6,950 nucleotides of DNA, taken from Coxiellaceae bacterium (GTDB taxonomy: Bacteria; Pseudomonadota; Gammaproteobacteria; UBA9339). The position numbers and the translations under genes were made by a program. Positions 1-5,928 of this stretch are shown here, piece by piece. The DNA lies in NCBI GenBank assembly GCA_003142435.1, contig PLMI01000130.1, forward strand, positions 11,003 to 17,952, read 5' to 3'. How positions within the stretch are numbered: position 1 is the stretch's first letter; each line of letters opens with the position of its first letter. The notes beneath the pieces are model-generated. The model saw only the letters and a list, made by a program, of their open reading frames with translations, was not told the origin of the DNA and ran no database searches.

Positions 1-41
1 TATTTTTTAAAAGAAAAAAATGGTGGTAGTGTTTTATTATA

Positions 42-106
42 TGTCATCTCCGAATGATTCTGTCGGAGATCCAGGGAATTAGATTCCCGCTTTCGCGGGA
101 ATGACA
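42..106 (+). repeat. Two-hairpin dispersed repeat, copy 1 (TGTCAT...ATGACA termini)
   Basis: The unit is bounded by inverted termini TGTCAT (42-47) and ATGACA (101-106). It holds two hairpins: ATCTCCGA (46-53) pairs with TCGGAGAT (63-70) over a 9-nt loop, and ATTCCCGC (83-90) pairs with GCGGGAAT (95-102) over TTTC. Related copies lie at 5222-5293 (opposite orientation) and 6902 onward. No protein is encoded. The design is that of small non-autonomous palindromic repeats (REP/dRS3/MITE-like), a resemblance of form only. The unit ends 18 bases before the nadA start codon, so it supplies most of any nadA leader transcribed through it. Confidence 0.8.
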
Positions 107-124
107 ATATGGTGGGTCATAACT

Positions 125-1078
125 ATGCTTGATCGATTTAACAACATAAAAAAATTACTCCAAAAGGAAAATGCAGTTTTGGTAGCGCATTTTTATACGC
201 CAGCAGAAGTGCAACGTCTCGCTGATGAAACAGGTGGAATAGTTGCTGATTCTTTGGAAATGGCTCGTTTTGGTGCGAAATGCTCTGCCAAAACGTTAAT
301 TGTCGCCGGAGTTCGTTTTATGGGCGAGACTGCGAAAATTTTAAGCCCTAAAAAGAGAATTTTAATGCCAACAAAAGGCGCAGAGTGCTCCTTAGATCAA
401 GGTTGCCCCGCTGATAAATTTGCAGAATTTTGCAAAGAGCATAAAGATCGAACTGTTGTTGTTTATGTAAATACTTCGGCAGCTGTAAAGGCCTTAGCTG
501 ATTGGACTGTTACTTCAAGCAATGCGTTAGATATCGTGAGCTATCTTGCTGATAAAGGTGAAAAAATACTTTGGGCGCCGGATCGCTATTTAGGCGGCTA
601 CATTCAAAAACAAACTGGTGCTGATATGATCCTTTGGAATAGTTCTTGTGTCGTGCACGTTGAGTTTCAGGCAAAAGGGGTCTCTCTTCTCAAAGAGTTA
701 TATCCAAAAGCTGCGGTTTTAGTTCACCCTGAGGCAGTGCCTGAAGTTGTTGCGTTGGCCGATGTTGTTGGGTCTACTTCAAAGCTTCTGCAAGCCTCTC
801 AAGATTTACCAAATGATATTTTTATAGTAGCTACAGATGCAGGAATTTTGTACAAAATGCAGCAAAAATCTCCAAACAAACAGTTTATTATAGCCCCAAC
901 CGGAGGTTTTGGTGCAGTTTGCCAAAGCTGTGCGCGTTGTCCCTGGATGGCTTTGAATACTTTGGATTTAGTAGAAAATTGCTTGTTAACTGGAAATGAT
1001 GAAATTAAAGTAGATTCTGCTATTATTGAAAAAGCTCGAATTCCTTTAGAGAGAATGTTGAATTTTAAAAAAAATTGA
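125..1078 (+). CDS. nadA: Quinolinate synthase A (NadA)
   Basis: NadA condenses iminoaspartate with dihydroxyacetone phosphate to quinolinate in de novo NAD synthesis; it is a cytosolic 4Fe-4S enzyme. The 317-residue protein matches E. coli-type NadA along its length, for example VAHFYT (20-25), [11 protein letters not shown] (42-52), [15 protein letters not shown] (61-75) and the HPE motif (201-203). All three expected cluster ligands are present: Cys88 (AECSL), Cys175 (SSCVVH) and Cys272 in the CxxCxxC group (266/269/272). E. coli NadA carries about 25 extra N-terminal residues. I chose ATG 125 because homology begins there and GGTGGG lies 8 bases upstream. An in-frame ATG at 101 would add MTIWWVIT, but it lies inside the repeat. 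No nadB or nadC is adjacent; the gene stands alone ahead of a tRNA. Confidence 0.96.
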   Translation: MLDRFNNIKKLLQKENAVLVAHFYTPAEVQRLADETGGIVADSLEMARFGAKCSAKTLIVAGVRFMGETAKILSPKKRILMPTKGAECSLDQGCPADKFAEFCKEHKDRTVVVYVNTSAAVKALADWTVTSSNALDIVSYLADKGEKILWAPDRYLGGYIQKQTGADMILWNSSCVVHVEFQAKGVSLLKELYPKAAVLVHPEAVPEVVALADVVGSTSKLLQASQDLPNDIFIVATDAGILYKMQQKSPNKQFIIAPTGGFGAVCQSCARCPWMALNTLDLVENCLLTGNDEIKVDSAIIEKARIPLERMLNFKKN

Positions 1079-1086
1079 TTTTGCGA

Positions 1087-1115
1087 TTTTCAACGATTTT
1101 GGGCTGTGATAAAAT
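1087..1115 (+). promoter_or_regulatory. Possible sigma-70 promoter for tRNA-Ser
   Basis: TTTTCA (1087-1092) and TAAAAT (1110-1115) are separated by 17 bases, giving a start near 1122 and a leader of about 26 nt before the tRNA. The -10 match is 5 of 6; the -35 is weak. It overlaps the possible nadA terminator stem, so only one of the two calls may be right, or both may share the sequence. Confidence 0.35.
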
Positions 1116-1129
1116 CAGCAAGTTTTTTT
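1103..1129 (+). terminator. Possible weak intrinsic terminator after nadA
   Basis: GCT+GAT (1103-1105, 1108-1110) can pair with ATCAGC (1114-1119), with a two-base bulge and an AAA loop. After three bases comes a run of seven T (1123-1129). The stem is short and AT-rich, so termination would be inefficient. Its position 24 bases past the nadA stop and before the tRNA fits a terminator. Confidence 0.35.
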
Positions 1130-1147
1130 ATGCAATCTAATATAATT

Positions 1148-1238
1148 GGAGAGATGGCCGAGAGGCCGAAGGCGCTCCCCTGCTAAGGGAGTATGGGCCA
1201 AAAGCCCATCGAGGGTTCGACTCCCTCTCTCTCCGCCA
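1148..1238 (+). tRNA. tRNA-Ser (anticodon GCU), CCA encoded
   Basis: The gene folds as a complete type II tRNA. The acceptor GGAGAGA (1148-1154) pairs with TCTCTCC (1228-1234), with discriminator G1235 and encoded CCA (1236-1238). The anticodon stem CTCCC/GGGAG (1175-1179, 1187-1191) encloses loop CTGCTAA with anticodon GCT at 1182-1184, reading AGC/AGU serine codons. A long variable arm typical of serine tRNAs pairs ATGGGC (1193-1198) with GCCCAT (1204-1209). The T stem GAGGG/CCCTC (1211-1215, 1223-1227) encloses loop TTCGACT. The last 19 bases are repeated exactly 198 bases downstream. Confidence 0.97.
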
Positions 1239-1436
1239 ATTATTTGCTCATTATATTTAAGTTGGCACATAAATATTAAGGATCACAAATGTTTAGGGAG
1301 GCGAACCCTCGATACTTAAACAACCGGGTTCGACAAAATTGACAGGACAGTCAATTTTGAACAACGGAGCCAAAGCGACGTTGGTCTCGCAGAGGTGAGC
1401 GACAGGATGTCGCGAATACTCCCTCTCTCTCCGCCA
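1220..1436 (+). repeat. 19-bp direct repeat of tRNA-Ser 3' end, 198-bp period
   Basis: ACTCCCTCTCTCTCCGCCA occurs at 1220-1238, as the tRNA 3' end, and again at 1418-1436. Between the copies lie further tRNA-derived fragments. CGAACCCTCGAT (1302-1313) is the exact reverse complement of tRNA bases 1208-1219, and GGGTTCGAC (1326-1334) is a direct copy of 1213-1221. Such a layout could be the att-type scar of an element that used the tRNA 3' end, or an rtT-like repeat as known behind E. coli tyrT, whose units also carry the 19 terminal tRNA bases. No integrase gene is present in the window. Confidence 0.85.
1302..1413 (+). other. Possible structured RNA within the tRNA-Ser downstream unit
   Basis: Four stem-loops follow one another. 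CGAACCC/GGGTTCG pairs at 1302-1308 with 1326-1332. CAAAATTGAC/GTCAATTTTG (1334-1343, 1350-1359) is a perfect 10-bp stem with loop AGGACA. GAGCCAA (1367-1373) pairs with TTGG+CTC (1381-1384, 1386-1388) around one bulged base. GCGAC/GTCGC (1399-1403, 1409-1413) has loop AGGAT. The first uses the inverted and direct T-arm copies; the last three lie in sequence inserted within the second T-arm copy. The region is probably cotranscribed with the tRNA, but no separate promoter or terminator is clear, and function is unknown. Confidence 0.4.
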
Positions 1437-1453
1437 GCTTTCGCTCTTCGAGC

Positions 1454-2338
1454 TTAACCTACTTCAATTTCAGGCTGGCGAAATTTTAAATAAGTCAAAA
1501 ACAAAATTGTAGACGCATAGAAAACAACAGCAATTACAACCCACATCAAAATATTTATTGGTAGACTTTTTACCACGAAAGCTGCAAATAAAACACCAAT
1601 TATACCAAGAGCGACCATGGAAACGGTTACTTTACGATTGTATGCGCCAGCCCTTATAAATTTTATGCCAGCTGTGACAGAGTTCATTGCAAGGCAGCTC
1701 ATCATAATTGGAAATGCGGAAACTGCACTAAGTCCTAAAAGATAAACTAACGCTAAACAAGGCGCATAAAATCCTATTCCTGCACTGCCAAGCGAACCAA
1801 TTAAAAGACTACCTATAGTAACAATTACGAGTTTTATGCCTCTAAACCCAATCGCATCGTGGGTTGCTTCCGGTAAAACGTGTAATTTGCTTAAAAGCAT
1901 AAGAGTGGCAGTAACAAACAAAGCAATGCCCATGATTATTCTGATTTTTTGTTCTGATAATTTAACGACGTAATTAGCGCCAAGCCAGCCGCCAACCATT
2001 GCTGCAGCTGACATACTTAAAATGGTAATACCATCCACAGGGATTATTTGCAAAAATATTATTGCTTGTAGTAACGTGGGAAGTGCGCACATTACATTTA
2101 GCGTCCCCGGTAAGTGTTTGTCCGTTAATTGTTTAAAGGTACGAAGAAGAACGGTTGAGGTTGCAAAGCTGCCAATACCCAAAGTGTCAAAAAAATTAGC
2201 ACCGCCACCAATTAATCCTGAAGTTACATAACTTCCCAATTCCTTTTGTTTATTTGTTTTTAATACGTCTTTTATAAAAATAAAGCCATAAACCAAGGCT
2301 AAAGCAATAAAAAGATATTTAAAAAATGTTATAATCAT
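1454..2338 (-). CDS. TauE/SafE-family membrane permease
   Basis: This is an integral inner-membrane protein of the TauE/SafE (formerly DUF81) family, whose members are thought to move sulfite, sulfoacetate or other small sulfur or organic anions, usually outward. At 294 residues it is slightly longer than typical members. Hydrophobic segments fall roughly at 5-23, 37-65, 79-100, 103-125, 132-150, 168-190, 194-217, 237-257 and 261-285. The family signature is clear as GGGANFFDTLGIGSFA (44-59) in the first half. A glycine-rich counterpart (GSLLIGSLGSAGIGFY, 176-191) in the second half reflects the internal duplication of the fold. The substrate cannot be read from sequence and no sulfur gene is nearby. 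ATG 2338 is the first start; no clear Shine-Dalgarno precedes it. The gene converges on the tRNA-Ser region, its stop lying 17 bases past the second tRNA 3'-end copy. Confidence 0.85.
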   Translation of the reverse strand: MIITFFKYLFIALALVYGFIFIKDVLKTNKQKELGSYVTSGLIGGGANFFDTLGIGSFATSTVLLRTFKQLTDKHLPGTLNVMCALPTLLQAIIFLQIIPVDGITILSMSAAAMVGGWLGANYVVKLSEQKIRIIMGIALFVTATLMLLSKLHVLPEATHDAIGFRGIKLVIVTIGSLLIGSLGSAGIGFYAPCLALVYLLGLSAVSAFPIMMSCLAMNSVTAGIKFIRAGAYNRKVTVSMVALGIIGVLFAAFVVKSLPINILMWVVIAVVFYASTILFLTYLKFRQPEIEVG

Positions 2339-2370
2339 AGTGGCAAAAATTGGTAAAATAAGTTTATTAG

Positions 2371-2400
2371 ATTATCATTGATTAAAAGAAATGATGTAAT
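2371..2400. promoter_or_regulatory. Imperfect inverted repeat in divergent spacer, possible operator
   Basis: The 114-bp AT-rich spacer between the permease and the decarboxylase-isomerase gene must hold both promoters. Within it ATTA-T-CATT (2371-2379) and AATG-ATG-TAAT (2390-2400) form an imperfect dyad. The best -10-like hexamer toward the + gene is TATAGT (2413-2418), but no good -35 sits at the right distance. No convincing promoter pair could be assigned. Confidence 0.2.
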
Positions 2401-2452
2401 TATCGATTATTTTATAGTGTAAATCAAGGCATTAAATAAGACATATTTTATA

Positions 2453-3994
2453 ATGAAAAAACAAGATATAGTAAAACTAATACTGCAAAACAAAATTCAT
2501 AGCTCTTTTGTGAATTCAAATGGCGGCTACGCTTTTGCTCCTGCCAACATAGCCCTTTGCAAATATTGGGGGAAACGAGATTCTGAGTTGAATTTGCCGG
2601 TGACATCCAGTTTGTCTATTTCACTAAGGTCTGAAGGAGTTTTTACGAGAATTTCTCATTTGCAAGAGGCTGAAAGAGACAAATATGTTGTCAATGGTTT
2701 GGATATTGATTTAGATACTACTTTTGCCAAACGGTTGAATAACTTTTTGGATTTATTTAGGCCGGATACTGCAATAAATTACAAGATCGAAACTAACAGC
2801 ACTATTCCCATTGCAGCAGGTTTTGCTTCTTCAGCGGCCGGTTTTGCAGCTTTAGTTTTGGCTTTGAACAATTTATATGATTGGCAATTAGAAAAAGAGG
2901 AACTTTCAATTTTAGCGCGCCTTGGCAGCGGAAGTGCCTGCCGTTCACTTTGGGATGGATTTGTAGAATGGGAGCGAGGAGAAGATCTCGATGGAATGGA
3001 CTGCTTTGCTCATCAATTAAATGCAGACTGGCCAGATCTGCGCATTGCTTCAGTAATTGTTTCTTCCGAGAAAAAGACCATTTCTTCAAGAGATGCAATG
3101 GCTCTATCTGTCAGAACTTCACCTCTTTATTCTAACTGGTCTGATCAGGTAGCAAATGATTTAGACGTTTTAAAGCGCGCAATTTATGCAAAAGATTTCG
3201 TTTTATTCGGTGAAACAGCAGAAAGAAATTCTGAGACAATGCATGCGATTATGGCAAAAGCAAATTCGCCAATTATTTATTCAACAGAGAAAACTCAAGA
3301 AATAAAACGAAAAATAAAGAGTTTGCGTAATGAAGGGATCCCTGTCTATTTCACTCAAGATGCAGGAGCAAATTTACATCTTTTATTTTTGGAAGGGAGC
3401 GAAAAGAAGATTAAAGACAACTTTAATGACATCGAAATAATTAAACCATTTGTCGATACTTCGTGCGAAGAAGTTGTATTGGTTGACGAGCGAGATATTG
3501 AGGTTGGTATTTTAGAAAAAATGGCGGCTCATAAACAAGCAAAATTACATCGAGCGTTCTCTGTTTTTATTTTGCGAAGGAATGGTAAAAAAATAGAGGT
3601 TTTATTGCAACAGAGACAACGCGATAAATATCACAGTAGTAATCTGTGGTCGAATACCTGTTGCGGACATCCTAGGAAAGGTGAGGATACATTAGATGCC
3701 GCTAAAAGACGTTTACAAGAAGAAATGGGTATTGATATTGCGAACTTAAATTCTATTGGCAAATTTCATTATGAGGCTTTTTTTAGTGGCGTGAATTTGA
3801 CTGAAAATGAAATTGACCATGTTTTTGTGGGTTTTTTTGAGGACGACAAACTATCTGTCAATCCCAAAGAAGTTCAAGATTATAGATGGTTTGAAATATC
3901 GCAACTTGAACATGATGTTGTGAAAAACCAAGAAAGTTATACAGCGTGGTTTAAACAGGCGCTAGAGTTGCTGGAAATATATCTTAATAAGTAA
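2453..3994 (+). CDS. Fused mevalonate (di)phosphate decarboxylase / type I IPP isomerase
   Basis: One 513-residue frame joins two successive enzymes. Residues 1 to about 345 are a GHMP-fold mevalonate diphosphate decarboxylase (MvaD), which makes isopentenyl diphosphate (IPP) by ATP-dependent decarboxylation. Visible motifs are PANIALCKYWGKRD (30-43), SSLSISL (52-58), the ATP-loop-like GFASSAAGFAAL (123-134), GSGSACRSLW (158-167) with the conserved Arg164, and DAGANLH (303-309) with the probable catalytic Asp303. Residues about 350-513 are a type I (Nudix-fold) isomerase converting IPP to DMAPP. Metal-type His360, His366 and His406 are present, with catalytic Cys404 in CCGHP, a Nudix-like helix at 410-427, and Glu451/Glu453 in ENEID. 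There is almost no linker. Both halves look intact. A phosphomevalonate decarboxylase activity is an alternative for the first half. ATG 2453 lacks an evident Shine-Dalgarno; the in-frame stop at 2420-2422 rules out a much longer protein. No other mevalonate genes are in the window. Confidence 0.93.
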   Translation: MKKQDIVKLILQNKIHSSFVNSNGGYAFAPANIALCKYWGKRDSELNLPVTSSLSISLRSEGVFTRISHLQEAERDKYVVNGLDIDLDTTFAKRLNNFLDLFRPDTAINYKIETNSTIPIAAGFASSAAGFAALVLALNNLYDWQLEKEELSILARLGSGSACRSLWDGFVEWERGEDLDGMDCFAHQLNADWPDLRIASVIVSSEKKTISSRDAMALSVRTSPLYSNWSDQVANDLDVLKRAIYAKDFVLFGETAERNSETMHAIMAKANSPIIYSTEKTQEIKRKIKSLRNEGIPVYFTQDAGANLHLLFLEGSEKKIKDNFNDIEIIKPFVDTSCEEVVLVDERDIEVGILEKMAAHKQAKLHRAFSVFILRRNGKKIEVLLQQRQRDKYHSSNLWSNTCCGHPRKGEDTLDAAKRRLQEEMGIDIANLNSIGKFHYEAFFSGVNLTENEIDHVFVGFFEDDKLSVNPKEVQDYRWFEISQLEHDVVKNQESYTAWFKQALELLEIYLNK

Positions 3995-3996
3995 GA

Positions 3997-4026
3997 TTAG
4001 AATGGCATAAGATTATACCATTCTAA
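3997..4026. terminator. Stem-loop between convergent genes, possible terminator
   Basis: TTAGAATGG (3997-4005) pairs perfectly with CCATTCTAA (4018-4026) over a 12-nt loop, starting just 2 bases after the decarboxylase-isomerase stop. There is no T run on either side, so it is not a canonical intrinsic terminator. Its place between two convergent genes suggests transcript-end formation or protection. Weaker dyads follow at 4040-4065 (CGAGT/ACTCG) and 4080-4093 (AAGTT/AACTT). Confidence 0.4.
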
Positions 4027-4106
4027 CCATAAATCATGACGAGTACTGAAAAAATCGGAAACTCGAATCTAAAAGTTTTAAGTTGTATAACTTTCTGAAT
4101 ACAAAT

Positions 4107-5012
4107 TTAGGTTCTTGTATTTAATGGATTTTTCACTTCTGTAGCTTGTGGTTCGGAAACCGAATCATCTGCAATAGGCTGTTTGTTTTTTTTATTGATA
4201 CCAAACTCTAAGAGACCTTTGGCGAGTGCCGCATTTGGATCAGGAGGGCATCTATGGAATATATTACACTCTTTCAACGCAGCAGTAAGTATTAAGCTTT
4301 CACTAAAATGCTTGCTATCAGCAGTTGAAAGATATTTATAATATTTTTGCAACTGATCTAAAAAAGGTTTGAAATTTGGATCTAGTTTTGGTCTGGAGTT
4401 TGTCTGATTTTTTTCAAAGGAAAGAGATAACACTGGCAAAATAAAATTACGAATAGTGGATAATACATAACTATATGAAGGTCGTACCAATGCTTGATTA
4501 AGTTTGCTATTGGGATCTAATAAAGTTGAAAATAATGCTTCTAACATTAAGGGTACACGCTCAAACATCCAACGTGGGGCTATTAGTAGCTCTTCAAACG
4601 AATTGCATATACTTTCTGCAAGTTGCTCTTTTTTGCCTGCTGGTAATTCATTTATCGATTTAATAGTAATGGCTCTATATCTTTCGTCACCACAGCAATA
4701 GCAAGTTAATAGAGTTACGGCGATACTAACATTAATTCTCTCCTCATATGTTTTAACAGATATTTCGTCTAATAGAATCCGCAGACTGAATTTAGTAAAT
4801 GCTATTGTAAATTCATCCATGCTTTCACTAAAATATTTGCTAGATTGATAAAAATAATCGCTTTTTTCATTAGCTATTTCAGTTAGTAGATTATAAAATC
4901 TATTAACCTCTTTCGTTGTTAGCGCAAGGCCGCCAAGGAGTTTTTGAGCTAATTCTTTTCTTTTTGATGGATCTTTTTCAGATAATTGTTCTTCAGAAAT
5001 AATTAATGCCAT
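4107..5012 (-). CDS. Unrecognised 301-residue, probably all-helical protein
   Basis: I recognise no family. The protein is soluble-looking, without signal peptide or clear membrane segment, and its leucine-, lysine- and glutamate-rich composition suggests alpha helices. The N-terminal 25 residues are charged (EEQLSEKDPSKRKELAQKL). A Cys cluster CYCC lies at 104-107, with further Cys at 136, 249 and 255. SKYFSES (58-64) recurs as SKHFSES (233-239), backed by an exact 14-bp DNA repeat (4296-4309, 4821-4834), which may mark two related helical modules. The tail from about residue 273 is polar and probably disordered (DDSVSEPQATEVKNP). The start is well supported: AGAGGA (5021-5026 on the opposite strand) sits 8 bases before ATG. 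It is a lone gene convergent with the decarboxylase-isomerase. In a Legionellales genome a secreted Dot/Icm effector is one possibility, but that is inference only. Confidence 0.75.
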   Translation of the reverse strand: MALIISEEQLSEKDPSKRKELAQKLLGGLALTTKEVNRFYNLLTEIANEKSDYFYQSSKYFSESMDEFTIAFTKFSLRILLDEISVKTYEERINVSIAVTLLTCYCCGDERYRAITIKSINELPAGKKEQLAESICNSFEELLIAPRWMFERVPLMLEALFSTLLDPNSKLNQALVRPSYSYVLSTIRNFILPVLSLSFEKNQTNSRPKLDPNFKPFLDQLQKYYKYLSTADSKHFSESLILTAALKECNIFHRCPPDPNAALAKGLLEFGINKKNKQPIADDSVSEPQATEVKNPLNTRT

Positions 5013-5378
5013 ATTTATAATCCTCTATATTATTATTTAGTTAATTAATTAAATGCTAACCATTTGAATATTTATAGCACATGAATATTAAAAAAACATT
5101 AACACGTAATTAATTGCGACATACTTTCCTTTGCACAGGACAAAATTTCATAAATTGCTCTCCAAAAAGCATTTTTGTGCCATTGTTTGCGGTGGTAGCG
5201 TTAATGTTGAATAAATAGCATTGTCATTCCCGCGAAGGCGGGAATCCAGATTTATTGTACATAGATTCCAGACAAAATCTTTCGGGAATGACAAATAATA
5301 GCGGATTACATTTGCTAAAATGTATTTATTCAACAACGTCATGCACATTTATCTTATCTGATGTGTTTTCTGGTCAAA
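5013..5378. other. Gene-free stretch with one dispersed repeat
   Basis: The 366 bp between two leftward genes holds the leader of the 301-residue protein, with an AT-rich palindrome TTAATTAATTAA at 5041-5052. It also holds repeat copy 2 (5222-5293) and about 85 bp of sequence downstream of the sugar-anomerase gene. Two overlapping short open frames here are rejected: they run across the repeat, lack family resemblance, and one reads the repeat as DSRLRGND. No clear terminator or promoter pair was found. Confidence 0.6.
5222..5293 (-). repeat. Two-hairpin dispersed repeat, copy 2 (inverted orientation)
   Basis: The termini are TGTCAT (5222-5227) and ATGACA (5288-5293). The left hairpin ATTCCCGC/GCGGGAAT (5226-5233, 5238-5245) has loop GAAG and matches the reverse complement of the right hairpin of copy 1 at 24 of 25 bases. 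The right half, ending TTTCGGGAATGACA, corresponds to the reverse complement of the left half of copy 1 with more divergence, including an A-G mismatch in the stem. The copy is therefore inserted opposite to copy 1. Confidence 0.8.
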
Positions 5379-5840
5379 TTAAATCAGAATTTTTACAACT
5401 ACTTTTAAAACGTTTGATGATGCTGCAAAATATTTACCTGGCATGTGCGCCGCTTGGGGATAAAGCAAGCAAAACATATTTTGTGATAATTTAACTGCGC
5501 TTAGTTCTTCTGGTTTTTGATAAAAGCAAATGTCTTTGCTTGCATCGTAAGGTTTAATGATTTGCAAATTGTCTGTATCAAAAGGAGTGTAGCCTAAAAT
5601 TTCTTCGCCTGTAACTATAAATTGAATGTCGATATATTTCTTATGTGTTTCCAGTTTTCCTTCTGCAAATGGTTTTGTGTCATAACGCTGTACTATATAA
5701 AAAATGTTACTCCTGTCAATTTCATATTTGCCGTCGGGAATAACTAAGAAATCAGTTTTTTGCAGGAATAGTAATGAATTTTTGATATTTTTTGGAAGGT
5801 AATTGTATAATGAAATATTGTCAATTTTATCAACTAACAC
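5379..5840 (-). CDS. YhcH/YjgK/YiaL (NanQ-like) family protein, possible sugar anomerase
   Basis: This is a small cupin-like protein of the YhcH/YjgK/YiaL (DUF386) family; E. coli NanQ, a member, speeds anomerisation of N-acetylneuraminate. The 153 residues match the usual family length. Signature segments are ETHKKYIDIQFIVTGEE (64-80), with the likely metal ligands Glu64, His66 and Asp71/Gln73 nearby, GYTPFDTDN (83-91) and LLYPQAAHMPG (125-135), with His132 as the further ligand. The start is GTG at 5840, chosen because GGAG (5851-5854 on the opposite strand) lies 10 bases before it and no upstream ATG fits better. No sialic-acid or sugar catabolic gene is adjacent, so the sugar acted on is unknown. 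It is transcribed divergently from the metallo-hydrolase gene with an 88-bp spacer. Confidence 0.88.
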   Translation of the reverse strand: MLVDKIDNISLYNYLPKNIKNSLLFLQKTDFLVIPDGKYEIDRSNIFYIVQRYDTKPFAEGKLETHKKYIDIQFIVTGEEILGYTPFDTDNLQIIKPYDASKDICFYQKPEELSAVKLSQNMFCLLYPQAAHMPGKYFAASSNVLKVVVKILI

Positions 5841-5928
5841 GATTTAAATTCTCCAAATTTAAAAAGTAAAAAATTCTAACACACTATTTGGATATATTAA
5901 AAAATATTTCTCCGTTGCGAGGAAAAAC

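Noticed and set aside
1141..1146. TATAAT as the -10 box of tRNA-Ser
   Set aside because: It is a perfect hexamer but ends one base before the tRNA 5' end, so transcription from it would start inside the acceptor stem.
1344..1408. AGGA loops as CsrA/RsmA binding sites
   Set aside because: The two loops carry CAGGA rather than the ANGGA core, and only two are present; resemblance too weak to call.
1407..1457. 16-codon frame starting in the last hairpin and reading through the second tRNA 3'-end copy
   Set aside because: Poorly spaced ribosome site, and its translation is simply the tRNA-derived sequence.
2022..2231. Plus-strand open frame inside the permease gene
   Set aside because: Antisense shadow of the TauE/SafE permease with no independent support.
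2802..3135. Two overlapping open frames within the decarboxylase region
   Set aside because: They are out-of-frame or antisense shadows of the decarboxylase, whose own frame carries all conserved motifs.
4504..4701. Plus-strand open frame inside the 301-residue protein gene
   Set aside because: Antisense shadow; the opposite-strand gene has a good ribosome site and the much longer frame.
5148..5348. Open frame on the minus strand, 66 residues
   Set aside because: It runs through repeat copy 2 (read as DSRLRGND), has no family resemblance and no ribosome site.
5255..5494. Open frame on the plus strand, 79 residues
   Set aside because: It begins inside the repeat and overlaps the NanQ-like gene on the other strand; low-complexity hydrophobic translation without recognisable motifs.
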